DNA of 20,426 bases from Ruminococcus sp. UBA3855 (lineage in GTDB: Bacteria; Bacillota; Clostridia; Oscillospirales; Ruminococcaceae). Positions 1 through 7,528 of the stretch are shown here, piece after piece. Below the pieces are notes generated by a model. It was not told where the DNA came from, made no database searches, and saw only the letters and a program-made list of their open reading frames with translations. Location: assembly GCA_002392545.1 (NCBI GenBank), contig DGHF01000023.1:1-20426 (forward strand). The letters run 5' to 3'. Position 1 is the stretch's first letter. Every line of letters begins with the position of its first letter. The translations under genes and the position numbers were made by a program.

Positions 1-1054
1 TGGTTGTGGTAGTCGTAGTTGAAGTTGATGTGGTTGTGGTGGTAGTCGTGGTTGTTGTTGTTTCGGGGGCATCTATTGCCCTGAACCGTCTGTTATAGGC
101 TTGGGCATAATCGTGGACGGTTGATACATTGTAGCCAATAATTAACGCTGTATAGGGGATTGTGACTGCAAAATTTGATACAACACATTCACGGTTTAGA
201 AATGTGATGGTTTCCAGCTGTCCGCATTTGTGAAATGCATAGTCTTCCACCAAAGCGACACTTTCAGGGAGAACGATTTTTTCAAGCCATGTACAATTAT
301 TAAAGGCATTCTGTCCGATTGTTTCGACTGAATCCGGAATTTCAATTGTTTTCAGGGCTGTGCAGTTCCAAAAGGCATTTTCTCCGATTGTCGTGCAAAC
401 ATCCGGAAGAATTACTTCCTGTAAACCTGCACAGCTGTAAAATATGTTTTCGGGAATTTCCATCACGCTGGCATTTTTCATGTTGACACTGACGAGAGAC
501 TGACAGCCTGAAAATGTTCCTTCCTTCATGCTGATGACACTTTCCGGAATTGTGATGCTTTCCAATTCCAAACAGCCATAAAATACGTCTGCTTCCAATG
601 TTGTCAGCCCTGTGGGGAGAATGATATTTTTCAGGGATTTGCAGTTGCAAAATGCCCATTCTCCTATAGATGTGAGTGTGTTCGGGAGAATGACAGAACT
701 TAAATTTCCACAATTGTAAAAGGCTAAGTTTCCAATATTTTCCACTCCGTCTTTGATGATAACTGTTGTGATTGTGTCCCTGTAATCTTTCCACGGGACA
801 TAATTCAGAGACCTGTAAGAATTCATTCTGCCACTTCCTGAAATTGTCAATACTCCTCCGCTTATTTCCCAATTTGTGTTCAATCCGCATCTTCCTGAGC
901 TTTCCACCGCCTGCGACTGTGGAATCATGAGAGGATTCACTACAGCTACCGGCTTTTCTATCTCCTCTGCCGTATCTGCACCGCTGACCGGAATTCCTGA
1001 AAATGTCATGCAAATGGCGGATATGACTGCAATGATTCGTTTCATCCTGTTCAT
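1..1054 (-). CDS. BspA-like leucine-rich-repeat secreted protein (3' end outside window)
   Basis: The frame stays open from an ATG at 1054 to the left edge, giving 351 codons, so the C terminus is missing. AAAGGAG lies 8 bases before this ATG; a second ATG three codons on is possible. Residues 1 to about 25 form a signal peptide (basic start, hydrophobic core). Residues about 52-80 resemble the small domain that precedes BspA-type repeats (CG...W.I..G.LTISGSG). Residues about 105-285 hold seven LRR_5-type repeats of about 23 residues with the pattern IG..AF.NC..L..I.LP. From residue 331 there is an almost pure Thr tract with two Ser, as in linkers of ruminococcal extracellular proteins. What follows the linker, perhaps a dockerin or wall-attachment module, cannot be seen. 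The family is usually surface-exposed and involved in binding or adhesion; no enzymatic function is indicated. Confidence 0.88.
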   Translation of the reverse strand, partial: MNRMKRIIAVISAICMTFSGIPVSGADTAEEIEKPVAVVNPLMIPQSQAVESSGRCGLNTNWEISGGVLTISGSGRMNSYRSLNYVPWKDYRDTITTVIIKDGVENIGNLAFYNCGNLSSVILPNTLTSIGEWAFCNCKSLKNIILPTGLTTLEADVFYGCLELESITIPESVISMKEGTFSGCQSLVSVNMKNASVMEIPENIFYSCAGLQEVILPDVCTTIGENAFWNCTALKTIEIPDSVETIGQNAFNNCTWLEKIVLPESVALVEDYAFHKCGQLETITFLNRECVVSNFAVTIPYTALIIGYNVSTVHDYAQAYNRRFRAIDAPETTTTTTTTTTTSTSTTTTTT

Positions 1055-1120
1055 AAAGGAAGCTCCTTTCTTTTGATTGTTCTTGTTTCTTATGGTGTGC
1101 AATTTCAATTTACTATTTGT

Positions 1121-1149
1121 ATTGTAACATATTTTTACCACTTTGTCTA
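1121..1149 (-). promoter_or_regulatory. Promoter for the LRR protein gene
   Basis: On the minus strand a TAGACA -35 (1144-1149) and a TACAAT -10 (1121-1126) are separated by 17 bases. They lie about 70 bases upstream of the LRR gene start and downstream of the terminator of the preceding minus-strand gene, so the LRR gene has its own transcription start. Confidence 0.6.
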
Positions 1150-1181
1150 TTGTTTTCAAAAAATTCGTCAAGATATACAAG

Positions 1182-1217
1182 AAAAAAGACCGTCCGGAAT
1201 GTTCGGGCGGTCTTTTT
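1182..1217 (-). terminator. Rho-independent terminator after the PAP2 gene
   Basis: A GC-rich inverted repeat (AAAAAGACCG...CGGTCTTTTT, one wobble pair in the stem) lies directly past the PAP2 stop codon and is followed on the minus strand by a T run. Its symmetry would also let it stop plus-strand transcription. Confidence 0.85.
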
Positions 1218-1218
1218 G

Positions 1219-1788
1219 TCAATTCTGTTCGGGGGGCGGAGAAACGGCGGAAATCCGGCTGAAAAGAAATTTTTCCGTGAGCTGTGGCGTGATAACTCCA
1301 ATCGCTGTGCCGAGGAGTGCACCGCCTAAAATGTCTGTGGGGAAATGCACAAATAAATACATCCTCGAAAATGCAATCAGAATTGCAATCAGTAATGCAA
1401 TCACACCAATTTTTTTGTCTTCGTGAAAGATTACCAGTGCTGAAATGACAGAAGCGGTTGTATGTCCTGATGGGAACGAATAATCTTTCGGAATGGCAAT
1501 CAGCATTGGAACGGTGTCTGCAATCCAGCATGGTCTTTCACGCATGACGGCATTTTTCAAAATCATGTTTCCGATTATCAAGCCTATCAACATTCCCACC
1601 AGCATATTGATTCCGCATTTCCGGTATTTCTTCGAAAAGGCGAACGAAAAGCCCAATATTATCCAGAAAATTCCCGAACTTCCTAAATGCGTGATAAAGG
1701 GCATAACTGCATCTAAAAATGCACATTTCAAATGCTCCTGTATCCAGTAAAGAATTTCGAAATCTATTTGTGTAATGTTTTCAATCAT
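1219..1788 (-). CDS. PAP2-superfamily membrane phosphatase
   Basis: A 189-residue membrane protein with the complete PAP2 signature: K78-x6-R85-P86, then P106-S107-G108-H109, then S141-R142-x5-H148-x3-D152. Family knowledge gives a vanadium-haloperoxidase-like active site that hydrolyses phosphate from lipid pyrophosphates such as undecaprenyl-PP or phosphatidate-type lipids; the substrate cannot be read from the sequence. Hydrophobic segments at about 38-52, 60-78, 112-122, 127-140 and 153-168 indicate a short polytopic inner-membrane enzyme. The start codon overlaps the stop of the upstream HD-GYP gene as ATGA, so translation is probably coupled and both proteins come from one transcript. 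A strong terminator follows. A role in undecaprenyl carrier recycling is possible but is inference. Confidence 0.88.
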   Translation of the reverse strand: MIENITQIDFEILYWIQEHLKCAFLDAVMPFITHLGSSGIFWIILGFSFAFSKKYRKCGINMLVGMLIGLIIGNMILKNAVMRERPCWIADTVPMLIAIPKDYSFPSGHTTASVISALVIFHEDKKIGVIALLIAILIAFSRMYLFVHFPTDILGGALLGTAIGVITPQLTEKFLFSRISAVSPPPEQN

Positions 1789-3947
1789 GGGCTTACTCCT
1801 GTGGATGTGACATGAATGGAAGAATGCATATTTTTGAAATTCTCGGAAACTTCTCTCACTTCGTCTTCTGCTTCCAGAAATGCTTCTGCAATTTTCGGGT
1901 CAAAGTGTGAACCTGAACCCTCTCTGATGATGTCCATTGCCTTTTCAAAGGGGAACGGCTTTTTATAGCTTCTCTCTGATACAAGGGCATCAAATACATC
2001 TGCTACCGCCATCACACGGGCGGAAAGCGGTATTTCTTCCCCTGCTAATCCGTAAGGATAGCCCTTTCCATTCCATTTTTCATGATGATACAAGGCTAAT
2101 TTCTTCGCTTCATACAGATAAGCAGAATCGGGAACGATTTCAATGACCTGTGCGATGATGTCGCCCCCTGCCTGTGAATGGGATTTCATGACTGCAAATT
2201 CTTCGTCTGTGAGTTTCGCCGGCTTGTTTAAAATTGCATCCGGAATGGTGATTTTCCCGATGTCATGCAGGGGAGCAGAATCAATCACGTTTGCAATAAA
2301 TTCATCTGTGAGCTGGTCGGCATAATCGCCTTTTTTTTTGAGCTGTTTCAGAATAATTTTCACATAGGTCGCTGTTTTGCGGACGTGGTCGCCTGTGTTC
2401 TGGTCTCGGCTTTCCACTAAATCCGCCAATACCATAATCAAAGATTTCTGCATCTTGGAAATGGTTTCCGTATAATGAATACTGTCTTCTGACGTTTTCG
2501 TGAATGCATGATACAGGTTTTCCAGCTCGTCACCGGTACGAATTCCCAATTCCTTGATGTTTTCCACACTGCTTTCTCTGGCTTCTTCGGTATTGTAGGC
2601 GAATGCTCCGGCACTCAGTGCCATGGTGTTGACCGGTAAAATGAAATGATACTCAATCAGCCACCACGAAAATGCTACTATCAAAACGAAAAATCCTAAA
2701 AACAGTGATACCATTTCTACAAAGAAACTGCGCTCATTATAGGTGAGCTGCTGCATTTCAATGTCAATTCCTACATAGCATTGACAAACTCCGTTTGAAT
2801 CCTTGACGGGCTTGTAAACTGTCAGGAGATAACCAAATGATTCATTTGAAATGATGGGTTCAATTTCTTCACCATTTTTTAAATCTGTCATGTATTCATT
2901 AAATGCATAGTCAAAGGGAACAATTGCTCCGGCTTCGTCGCCTTTGACTTCTTCCGTGTCTACGTCGAATACCACATGACAGCCATCATCCTGAATCTGG
3001 TATGCATAGACATATTGTATTTCAGGGGAGCTGTCAAGGAGGTCTTTCAGAAATTCCATAGTTTCAGAATAACCCTCTTCTTCATAGCCGTTTGCAATGT
3101 AATCATTCACTTTGTCGCCGTCAATGACATTCACGGCAAGTCGGGCGGTTTCCTCAGCTAACTTGATATAGTCCTTGATAGTCGCTGAGCGGAATAATAC
3201 CACACTAATCCACATTGCTGCAATGGCAATTAAAATCATCGCCATGGTCAGGACAAATATAATTTTCGTCCGCATGGAGACAATGCGGAAATTTCCGTTC
3301 CTTGCGGTGGCGGTGTCTTCTTCGGAAAGCGGTATCTGTTGCCAGTTGCTAAACCGGAAAATATGCTTCGATTTTTCCGGCATACATCGGACAATTCCCA
3401 ATACTAACAGTACAGTAACCGCCTTGTCAAGGAAATCTGTCAGAAGATTCGCAAGGAGCTGTGAAAACGGTAATGTGAAAAGCCCTGTATGATAAAGCTG
3501 TTCACTCAACGTCTCCGTTTCCAGCTTTACCCCCTCCAGATACCACGGAATACATGTTCCCAGCCCTCCGCCGATTATCGTAAATATGAAGATACTTGCA
3601 AATATCTTGAACGGCGTTTTGAACCAGCCCTTTTCTGCAAGCAATGAGGCGGAAAGGGCTATCAATACATTCAAGACCCCATAATACAATGAATCATCAT
3701 CATAAATTCCTTTGATGATGTTCGTGAGAAATCCCACAATTATCGCCGGAAGATACCCCCCCAATACTGCCGCCAAAATTGTTCCGATTGTGTCCAGATA
3801 TAATACAAAATTCAATTTTCCGGCTAAAATCGTGAACACCATGTTGAGGGTGATTCCTACCACACAAAGCAGGACTGCCCAGCGGTTTTGTGGCTTTTCA
3901 TGAACCGGATGTATGACAGCGATATTTTGTTTTTGTTTTTTTCTCAT
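1785..3947 (-). CDS. Membrane HD-GYP domain protein with extracytoplasmic sensor region
   Basis: A 720-residue protein. Residues about 22-190 form five or six membrane segments resembling a small integral membrane sensing domain (ECF S-component-like in appearance). A further membrane helix lies at 227-252. Residues about 253-405 form a probable extracytoplasmic Cache-type sensor, then a helix at 406-432 and a HAMP-like and coiled stretch to about 500. The HD-GYP domain fills about 505-695: H561-D562-I-G-K, H621-H622-E-K-W-N-G-K-G-Y-P, and D650-V-F-D-A-L. HD-GYP proteins typically hydrolyse cyclic di-GMP, so this is probably a ligand-controlled phosphodiesterase. Asn626 replaces the more usual Asp of the DGxGYP motif, a common variant. 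The start is an ATG preceded by AAGGGG. It is first in a unit with the PAP2 gene. No GGDEF partner is visible in the window. Confidence 0.9.
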   Translation of the reverse strand: MRKKQKQNIAVIHPVHEKPQNRWAVLLCVVGITLNMVFTILAGKLNFVLYLDTIGTILAAVLGGYLPAIIVGFLTNIIKGIYDDDSLYYGVLNVLIALSASLLAEKGWFKTPFKIFASIFIFTIIGGGLGTCIPWYLEGVKLETETLSEQLYHTGLFTLPFSQLLANLLTDFLDKAVTVLLVLGIVRCMPEKSKHIFRFSNWQQIPLSEEDTATARNGNFRIVSMRTKIIFVLTMAMILIAIAAMWISVVLFRSATIKDYIKLAEETARLAVNVIDGDKVNDYIANGYEEEGYSETMEFLKDLLDSSPEIQYVYAYQIQDDGCHVVFDVDTEEVKGDEAGAIVPFDYAFNEYMTDLKNGEEIEPIISNESFGYLLTVYKPVKDSNGVCQCYVGIDIEMQQLTYNERSFFVEMVSLFLGFFVLIVAFSWWLIEYHFILPVNTMALSAGAFAYNTEEARESSVENIKELGIRTGDELENLYHAFTKTSEDSIHYTETISKMQKSLIMVLADLVESRDQNTGDHVRKTATYVKIILKQLKKKGDYADQLTDEFIANVIDSAPLHDIGKITIPDAILNKPAKLTDEEFAVMKSHSQAGGDIIAQVIEIVPDSAYLYEAKKLALYHHEKWNGKGYPYGLAGEEIPLSARVMAVADVFDALVSERSYKKPFPFEKAMDIIREGSGSHFDPKIAEAFLEAEDEVREVSENFKNMHSSIHVTSTGVSP

Positions 3948-3963
3948 GTAACAACCCCTTTTC

Positions 3964-3985
3964 CATCAATATAATGGCATTGATG
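3964..3985. promoter_or_regulatory. Inverted repeat in the HD-GYP 5' leader
   Basis: CATCAAT (3964-3970) and ATTGATG (3979-3985) form a perfect 7-bp inverted repeat with an 8-base spacer, between the -10 box and the ribosome site of the HD-GYP gene. It could be a repressor operator or a short RNA hairpin. Chance cannot be excluded in AT-rich DNA. Confidence 0.35.
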
Positions 3986-3996
3986 CCGATATGTCT

Positions 3997-4025
3997 AGTA
4001 TAACATAAAATTTCAATAATTACAA
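3997..4025 (-). promoter_or_regulatory. Promoter for the HD-GYP/PAP2 unit
   Basis: On the minus strand TTGTAA (4020-4025) and TATACT (3997-4002) are separated by 17 bases, about 50 bases upstream of the HD-GYP start. It sits back to back with the divergent nucleotidyltransferase promoter. Confidence 0.65.
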
Positions 4026-4045
4026 GTACCCACTGTAAAAAAACA

Positions 4046-4074
4046 TTGACATTTTTACTGCACTATGTTATAAT
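4046..4074 (+). promoter_or_regulatory. Perfect consensus promoter for the nucleotidyltransferase gene
   Basis: TTGACA (4046-4051), 17 bases, TATAAT (4069-4074). The predicted transcript start near 4081 excludes the TTG codon at 4046 as a translation start. Confidence 0.85.
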
Positions 4075-4099
4075 GAATCAACGGAAAGAGGTGTTTTTC

Positions 4100-4867
4100 A
4101 TGCAGGAAATTCAAATCAGACAAAATATTCTTGATAAACTCAATGAAATCGAACAGAGGGAACATGTCAGAATTCTGCACTGTGTTGAATCCGGAAGCCG
4201 TTCATGGGGATTCGCTTCGCCGGACAGTGACTTTGATGTCCGCTTTGTGTATGTCAGGCAAAAAAATGATTATCTCCAATTGCAGGAAGTGCGTGATGTG
4301 ATGGAATGGGAACTCAACGAGGTTTACGATATTTCCGGATGGGATTTACAGAAATATCTGAGACTGCTTCACAAATCCAATCCGACTTGCTTCGAATGGG
4401 CGAATTCGATGGAACTTTACCATACTTCTCCTGAATGGGAAAAGGTCAGGGAACTGCTTCCGGCATATTTCCTCCGGAAACCTATGATGTATCATTATCT
4501 GAGTATGGCGAAAGCGAATTATCATAAATTCTTTACAGAGGAAATTATCAAGCTGAAAAAATATTTTTATGTTCTCCGTGCGTTGCTGGCTTGTCAGTGG
4601 GTATGTGACAAGAATTCTCCTCCGCCGATGCCGTTTCTGGAGCTGGTCAATGCCGAACTTCCGGCGGAATTGCTTTCCATTGTCAATGAACTGCTCGAAC
4701 GAAAGAAAATTACTGGTGAACTTGGTATGCAGGAGCATATTCCTGAACTGGATAAATATATTCTGTGCAAGTTTGAGGAAATGACTGCAAAGGCAAGTCA
4801 ATTTCCCTCGGAATCGCCTTCCGGCTGGGATGAACTGAATCGGGTATTCCTTGAATTGATTCCGTAG
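4100..4867 (+). CDS. Predicted nucleotidyltransferase (polymerase-beta-like, COG3541/PF10127 type)
   Basis: A protein of 255 residues from the ATG at 4100, which follows AAAGAGG at suitable spacing. The in-frame TTG at 4046 lies inside the -35 box and is not the start. Residues 32-49 contain the nucleotidyltransferase signature G-S-R-S-W-G-F-A-S-P-D-S-D-F-D-V-R-F, with the presumed metal-binding Asp44 and Asp46. The rest is helical with conserved-looking aromatic and basic residues (about 95-160), as in stand-alone predicted nucleotidyltransferases of this family. The substrate is unknown; some relatives occur in RNA repair gene sets, but nothing nearby supports that here. It is monocistronic, with its own promoter and a terminator directly after the stop. 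Confidence 0.82.
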   Translation: MQEIQIRQNILDKLNEIEQREHVRILHCVESGSRSWGFASPDSDFDVRFVYVRQKNDYLQLQEVRDVMEWELNEVYDISGWDLQKYLRLLHKSNPTCFEWANSMELYHTSPEWEKVRELLPAYFLRKPMMYHYLSMAKANYHKFFTEEIIKLKKYFYVLRALLACQWVCDKNSPPPMPFLELVNAELPAELLSIVNELLERKKITGELGMQEHIPELDKYILCKFEEMTAKASQFPSESPSGWDELNRVFLELIP

Positions 4868-4872
4868 AAATC

Positions 4873-4906
4873 AAAAAGCTGTTACACAGGGTAACAGCTT
4901 TTTTTT
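4873..4906. terminator. Bidirectional terminator between convergent genes
   Basis: A perfect 13-bp stem (AAAAAGCTGTTAC / GTAACAGCTTTTT) with a 5-base loop, flanked by A and T runs on both sides. It lies between the plus-strand nucleotidyltransferase stop (4867) and the minus-strand phosphatase stop (4909), so it can end both transcripts. Confidence 0.92.
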
Positions 4907-4908
4907 GT

Positions 4909-5910
4909 TCAGAAATAATACTTTCCGTTGCGGTGCTTCATAACTCCCAGCTTGGTGAGCTTTTCCATTTTGCGGATGACATTTTTTTCACTGTGTACTC
5001 TCATCAGACGAACAAGCTGTTTTTCTGAAATTCCTTCCTCTCCGCAGAGTGCAGCGGCGGTTAATACATCATCATACTGCTGTATGACACGACGAGGAAG
5101 TTCCCTCGGCAGATTGAACACGATTCCACGGAATTCAGAATCCATTCCGGAAAATACCCCTCCGGCTTTTCGCTTGTCGCTGATAATCGCATAGGATGCA
5201 TCATCATACATTCCGCATTGTTTGTAGAATAATGTCAGACCTTGGAGCTGTGCAAGAATCTGTTCTTCCGGCAAGAGACAATTCAATTGTAACAGCAAAT
5301 TGGCATTGGGTGTGGTTCGTCCTGCATAGGTCATGAAATATTCAGGACCGTCACTCATGAGAAGAATGCTTGCAATATCTCCCTGTCCTTTTCCATAGTT
5401 GTATTCTGTGTCGGGGATGGTTACAAATGTTGTAAAATTGAGTGCAATTTCATGGTGATACTGCGAAAGTATCCGGCATTGTCCGTCCTTGTCACACGCT
5501 GTAATTACGCCGTCACCAACATGGAAAAAGATGTATCTTCCATCGGGGGCGAGTGCGGAACATACCAGCGTTGACGAAAGACTTTCAAAATCACAGTCCA
5601 GCTCCTTCGCCGTGGTTTCCAGTATTCCGCAGATGGTGTTTAAAAGCGTATCAGCGAATTCCGTCCTTTCCATTTCATAAAGTTCATCAAAGTTTGCAAG
5701 TAATATTTCCAAAGCCGCTGCTGCTGTTGTTTCTGAACCCTCACGGGCGTGACTGCATGAACCTGCACCATCACACACTACCGCCGCCGCAACACCCGTG
5801 ACGGGGTGAACCCCTGTTCGAACATTATCTTCACACGTTTTTCCACAGGCTAAATGGCTTTCTCCGATTTCCTTGTAGGAATTGATATGAAATATTCTGT
5901 TTGTACCCAT
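4909..5910 (-). CDS. PP2C-family serine/threonine phosphatase with C-terminal winged-helix-like region
   Basis: A protein of 333 residues from the ATG at 5910. A GTG four codons upstream (5922) falls inside the AAGGAGGTG ribosome site, so the ATG is the likely start. PP2C metal-binding motifs appear in order: C26-E-D28-N, D47-G-x-G50, H130-V-G-D-G, S186-D187-G, and Y235-D-D-A-S. The protein is cytosolic, with no signal peptide or membrane helix. Residues about 268-333 lie beyond the catalytic core and look like a winged helix (helix-turn-helix pattern, then basic KHRNGKYYF at the very end), suggesting DNA binding or protein contact. PP2C enzymes dephosphorylate Ser/Thr, usually opposite a kinase, but no kinase gene is seen in the window. 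It has its own promoter and shares a terminator with the convergent gene. Confidence 0.85.
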   Translation of the reverse strand: MGTNRIFHINSYKEIGESHLACGKTCEDNVRTGVHPVTGVAAAVVCDGAGSCSHAREGSETTAAAALEILLANFDELYEMERTEFADTLLNTICGILETTAKELDCDFESLSSTLVCSALAPDGRYIFFHVGDGVITACDKDGQCRILSQYHHEIALNFTTFVTIPDTEYNYGKGQGDIASILLMSDGPEYFMTYAGRTTPNANLLLQLNCLLPEEQILAQLQGLTLFYKQCGMYDDASYAIISDKRKAGGVFSGMDSEFRGIVFNLPRELPRRVIQQYDDVLTAAALCGEEGISEKQLVRLMRVHSEKNVIRKMEKLTKLGVMKHRNGKYYF

Positions 5911-5956
5911 TTTAGCGGACACCTCCTTCGAATTGAGATAGTATCGTCATCTATCT

Positions 5957-5985
5957 ATTTTATCATATTCTGTTGTCATTGTCAA
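5957..5985 (-). promoter_or_regulatory. Promoter for the PP2C gene
   Basis: On the minus strand TTGACA (5980-5985), 17 bases, TAAAAT (5957-5962), about 47 bases upstream of the ATG. Confidence 0.75.
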
Positions 5986-6042
5986 CCTTATCAGTGCATT
6001 TTTTCCATTCATACTGAAAATTTTTATAAAATTTCGTACATA

Positions 6043-7329
6043 TTACCAATAAATGCGGTCGGTGTAAAGAATATTGAAATCTACTTCTTCGCTGACGCCG
6101 TTAATTCTTCCGTGACTGCTTTGTTGCCAGATGGAATAATCTCCGTCATAATTCGTGTAACTGGTATAATGTGCCAGCCAGATGGGGCGACCTTCTGTCC
6201 TCCAGATATTGCCAAGCCGTGATTTACTGCTGTAAAGCATTGTCGGATAGCCGTGCTGTGCCATCTGGTCTGCAAATGCATCATACATTGCATTCAAATC
6301 GTACAGGCTCATTCCATATTTCTGGAAATTTGAGAAACTTTCCCAGTCAAACACGACGGGGAACTGCAATGCCCTCCCATTCAATTCCCCTGCAATCCAA
6401 TCCGCCTGAAAACGTGCTTCTTCCTGTGTGCTTGCAGTGCTGTAAAAATATACTCCTACATCCAGACCAGCGTTGACAGCGTTTTCCATGTTCTGATAAT
6501 AATATTGGTCTGCACTGATGCTGTTTCCGCCGTACCCGATACGCATTAACACAAAACTGCACCCTGCATCCCGAACGGCATTGAAATCAATATCCGCCTG
6601 CCATTTGGAAACGTCGATTCCATAACGGCAATTTTCCCCTGCATGGTTTGCGACAAAATCACTGAAATATTCTGTACTCTGGTTGTCGCTGGGGGCTGAA
6701 ACCTGTCCTACCACATTGACTGTCAGATTCCATGTTGTGAAATTTCCAGAACTGTCCGTGACTGTTGCCGTGATGGGGTATGAACCGTATGCACTGGTAT
6801 CCACATTCCCTGAATATGTCAAGACTGGGTGAGGGTCTAAATCATCTGCATATCCGACGAGATTATCCAAATTAAAGACTGTTCCAATCTGGACTTGTGC
6901 GCCGTTGCCGTCGTTGGTGAGGATGGGGGCGGTGGTGTCGTCTGAGGGAATGGGAACGGCTTCTGTAATGGTGTCGGGGAGAGAATCGGCTGGAGAATCT
7001 TCGGGGAGAATGATTTCTTCCTGTGGGGGTGCTTCGGTTTCAAGGACGGGGGAAGGGGGATTGGTGATTTCAGGTGCTTCGGTGGGTACAGTGATGATGG
7101 TTGTATCAGTCGTGATGAGGGGTGTTGTGGTTGCATTCGTGGCGGTTGTCTGGGTGGTTGTTTTTGTGGTAGTTGTGGATAAGGGAGCGGAAACGGATGT
7201 TTGTGTTGTTTGCAGGGGTTCGGCAGTCTTGAGGGAAGTCATTTCTGTGGGGGGTGTGACCTCTGAAACGCTTCCGCATCCGGTCAAAAGAAATAACATA
7301 AAAACAGACAATATCTGATAATTTTTCAT
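6043..7329 (-). CDS. GH25 lysozyme-type lipoprotein with Ig-like domain
   Basis: A protein of 428 residues from the ATG at 7329, which has AGGAGG 6 bases upstream; an extended frame to 7365 lacks such a site. Residues 1-18 are a lipoprotein signal with lipobox L-L-T-G-C18. Residues about 30-135 form a Thr/Pro/Glu-rich spacer across the wall. Residues about 133-207 resemble a DUF5011-type bacterial Ig-like domain (D-T-T-A-P start, Y-P-I-T-A-T-V-T-D near the end). Residues about 235-428 form the glycoside hydrolase family 25 domain with G-I-D239-V-S-K-W-Q, V-F-D328-W-E330 and V-D417-F-N, matching the acidic active-site residues of N-acetylmuramidases. Its likely role is cleavage of peptidoglycan at the cell surface during wall turnover. 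No clear terminator follows. Confidence 0.9.
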   Translation of the reverse strand: MKNYQILSVFMLFLLTGCGSVSEVTPPTEMTSLKTAEPLQTTQTSVSAPLSTTTTKTTTQTTATNATTTPLITTDTTIITVPTEAPEITNPPSPVLETEAPPQEEIILPEDSPADSLPDTITEAVPIPSDDTTAPILTNDGNGAQVQIGTVFNLDNLVGYADDLDPHPVLTYSGNVDTSAYGSYPITATVTDSSGNFTTWNLTVNVVGQVSAPSDNQSTEYFSDFVANHAGENCRYGIDVSKWQADIDFNAVRDAGCSFVLMRIGYGGNSISADQYYYQNMENAVNAGLDVGVYFYSTASTQEEARFQADWIAGELNGRALQFPVVFDWESFSNFQKYGMSLYDLNAMYDAFADQMAQHGYPTMLYSSKSRLGNIWRTEGRPIWLAHYTSYTNYDGDYSIWQQSSHGRINGVSEEVDFNILYTDRIYW

Positions 7330-7358
7330 TGATAACCTCCTAGGGGTCAAAAATTTTG

Positions 7359-7387
7359 TTGACAAGTCGGCGAAACTATGTTATAAT
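7359..7387 (+). promoter_or_regulatory. Perfect consensus promoter for the polA operon
   Basis: TTGACA (7359-7364), 17 bases, TATAAT (7382-7387). The start point near 7394 gives a leader of about 135 bases before polA. The last 11 bases before and through the -10 match those of the nucleotidyltransferase promoter. Confidence 0.82.
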
Positions 7388-7437
7388 TAAAATGAAGAAG
7401 TGGCGACAATTTGTATGTATCCAATGTCATTTTGTTT

Positions 7438-7467
7438 ATTATAACAGAATGTCGGTAATTTTGTCAA
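7438..7467 (-). promoter_or_regulatory. Promoter for the GH25 lipoprotein gene
   Basis: On the minus strand TTGACA (7462-7467), 18 bases, TATAAT (7438-7443). The start point near 7431 gives a leader of about 100 bases that runs back through the polA promoter. Confidence 0.72.
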
Positions 7468-7528
7468 GTACTGTGACAGGCAGTGTGTCGTTTATGATAC
7501 GATTGGATGATGAAAAGGAGGGTTTTTT

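Noticed and set aside
4046..4099. N-terminal extension of the nucleotidyltransferase from a TTG at 4046
   Set aside because: The TTG is part of the -35 box of a perfect promoter, so it would not be transcribed. The ATG at 4100 has a good ribosome site.
6011..6042. AT-only inverted repeat after the GH25 gene as a terminator
   Set aside because: The stem has almost no G or C and no clear T run follows on the minus strand, so it is not a credible terminator.
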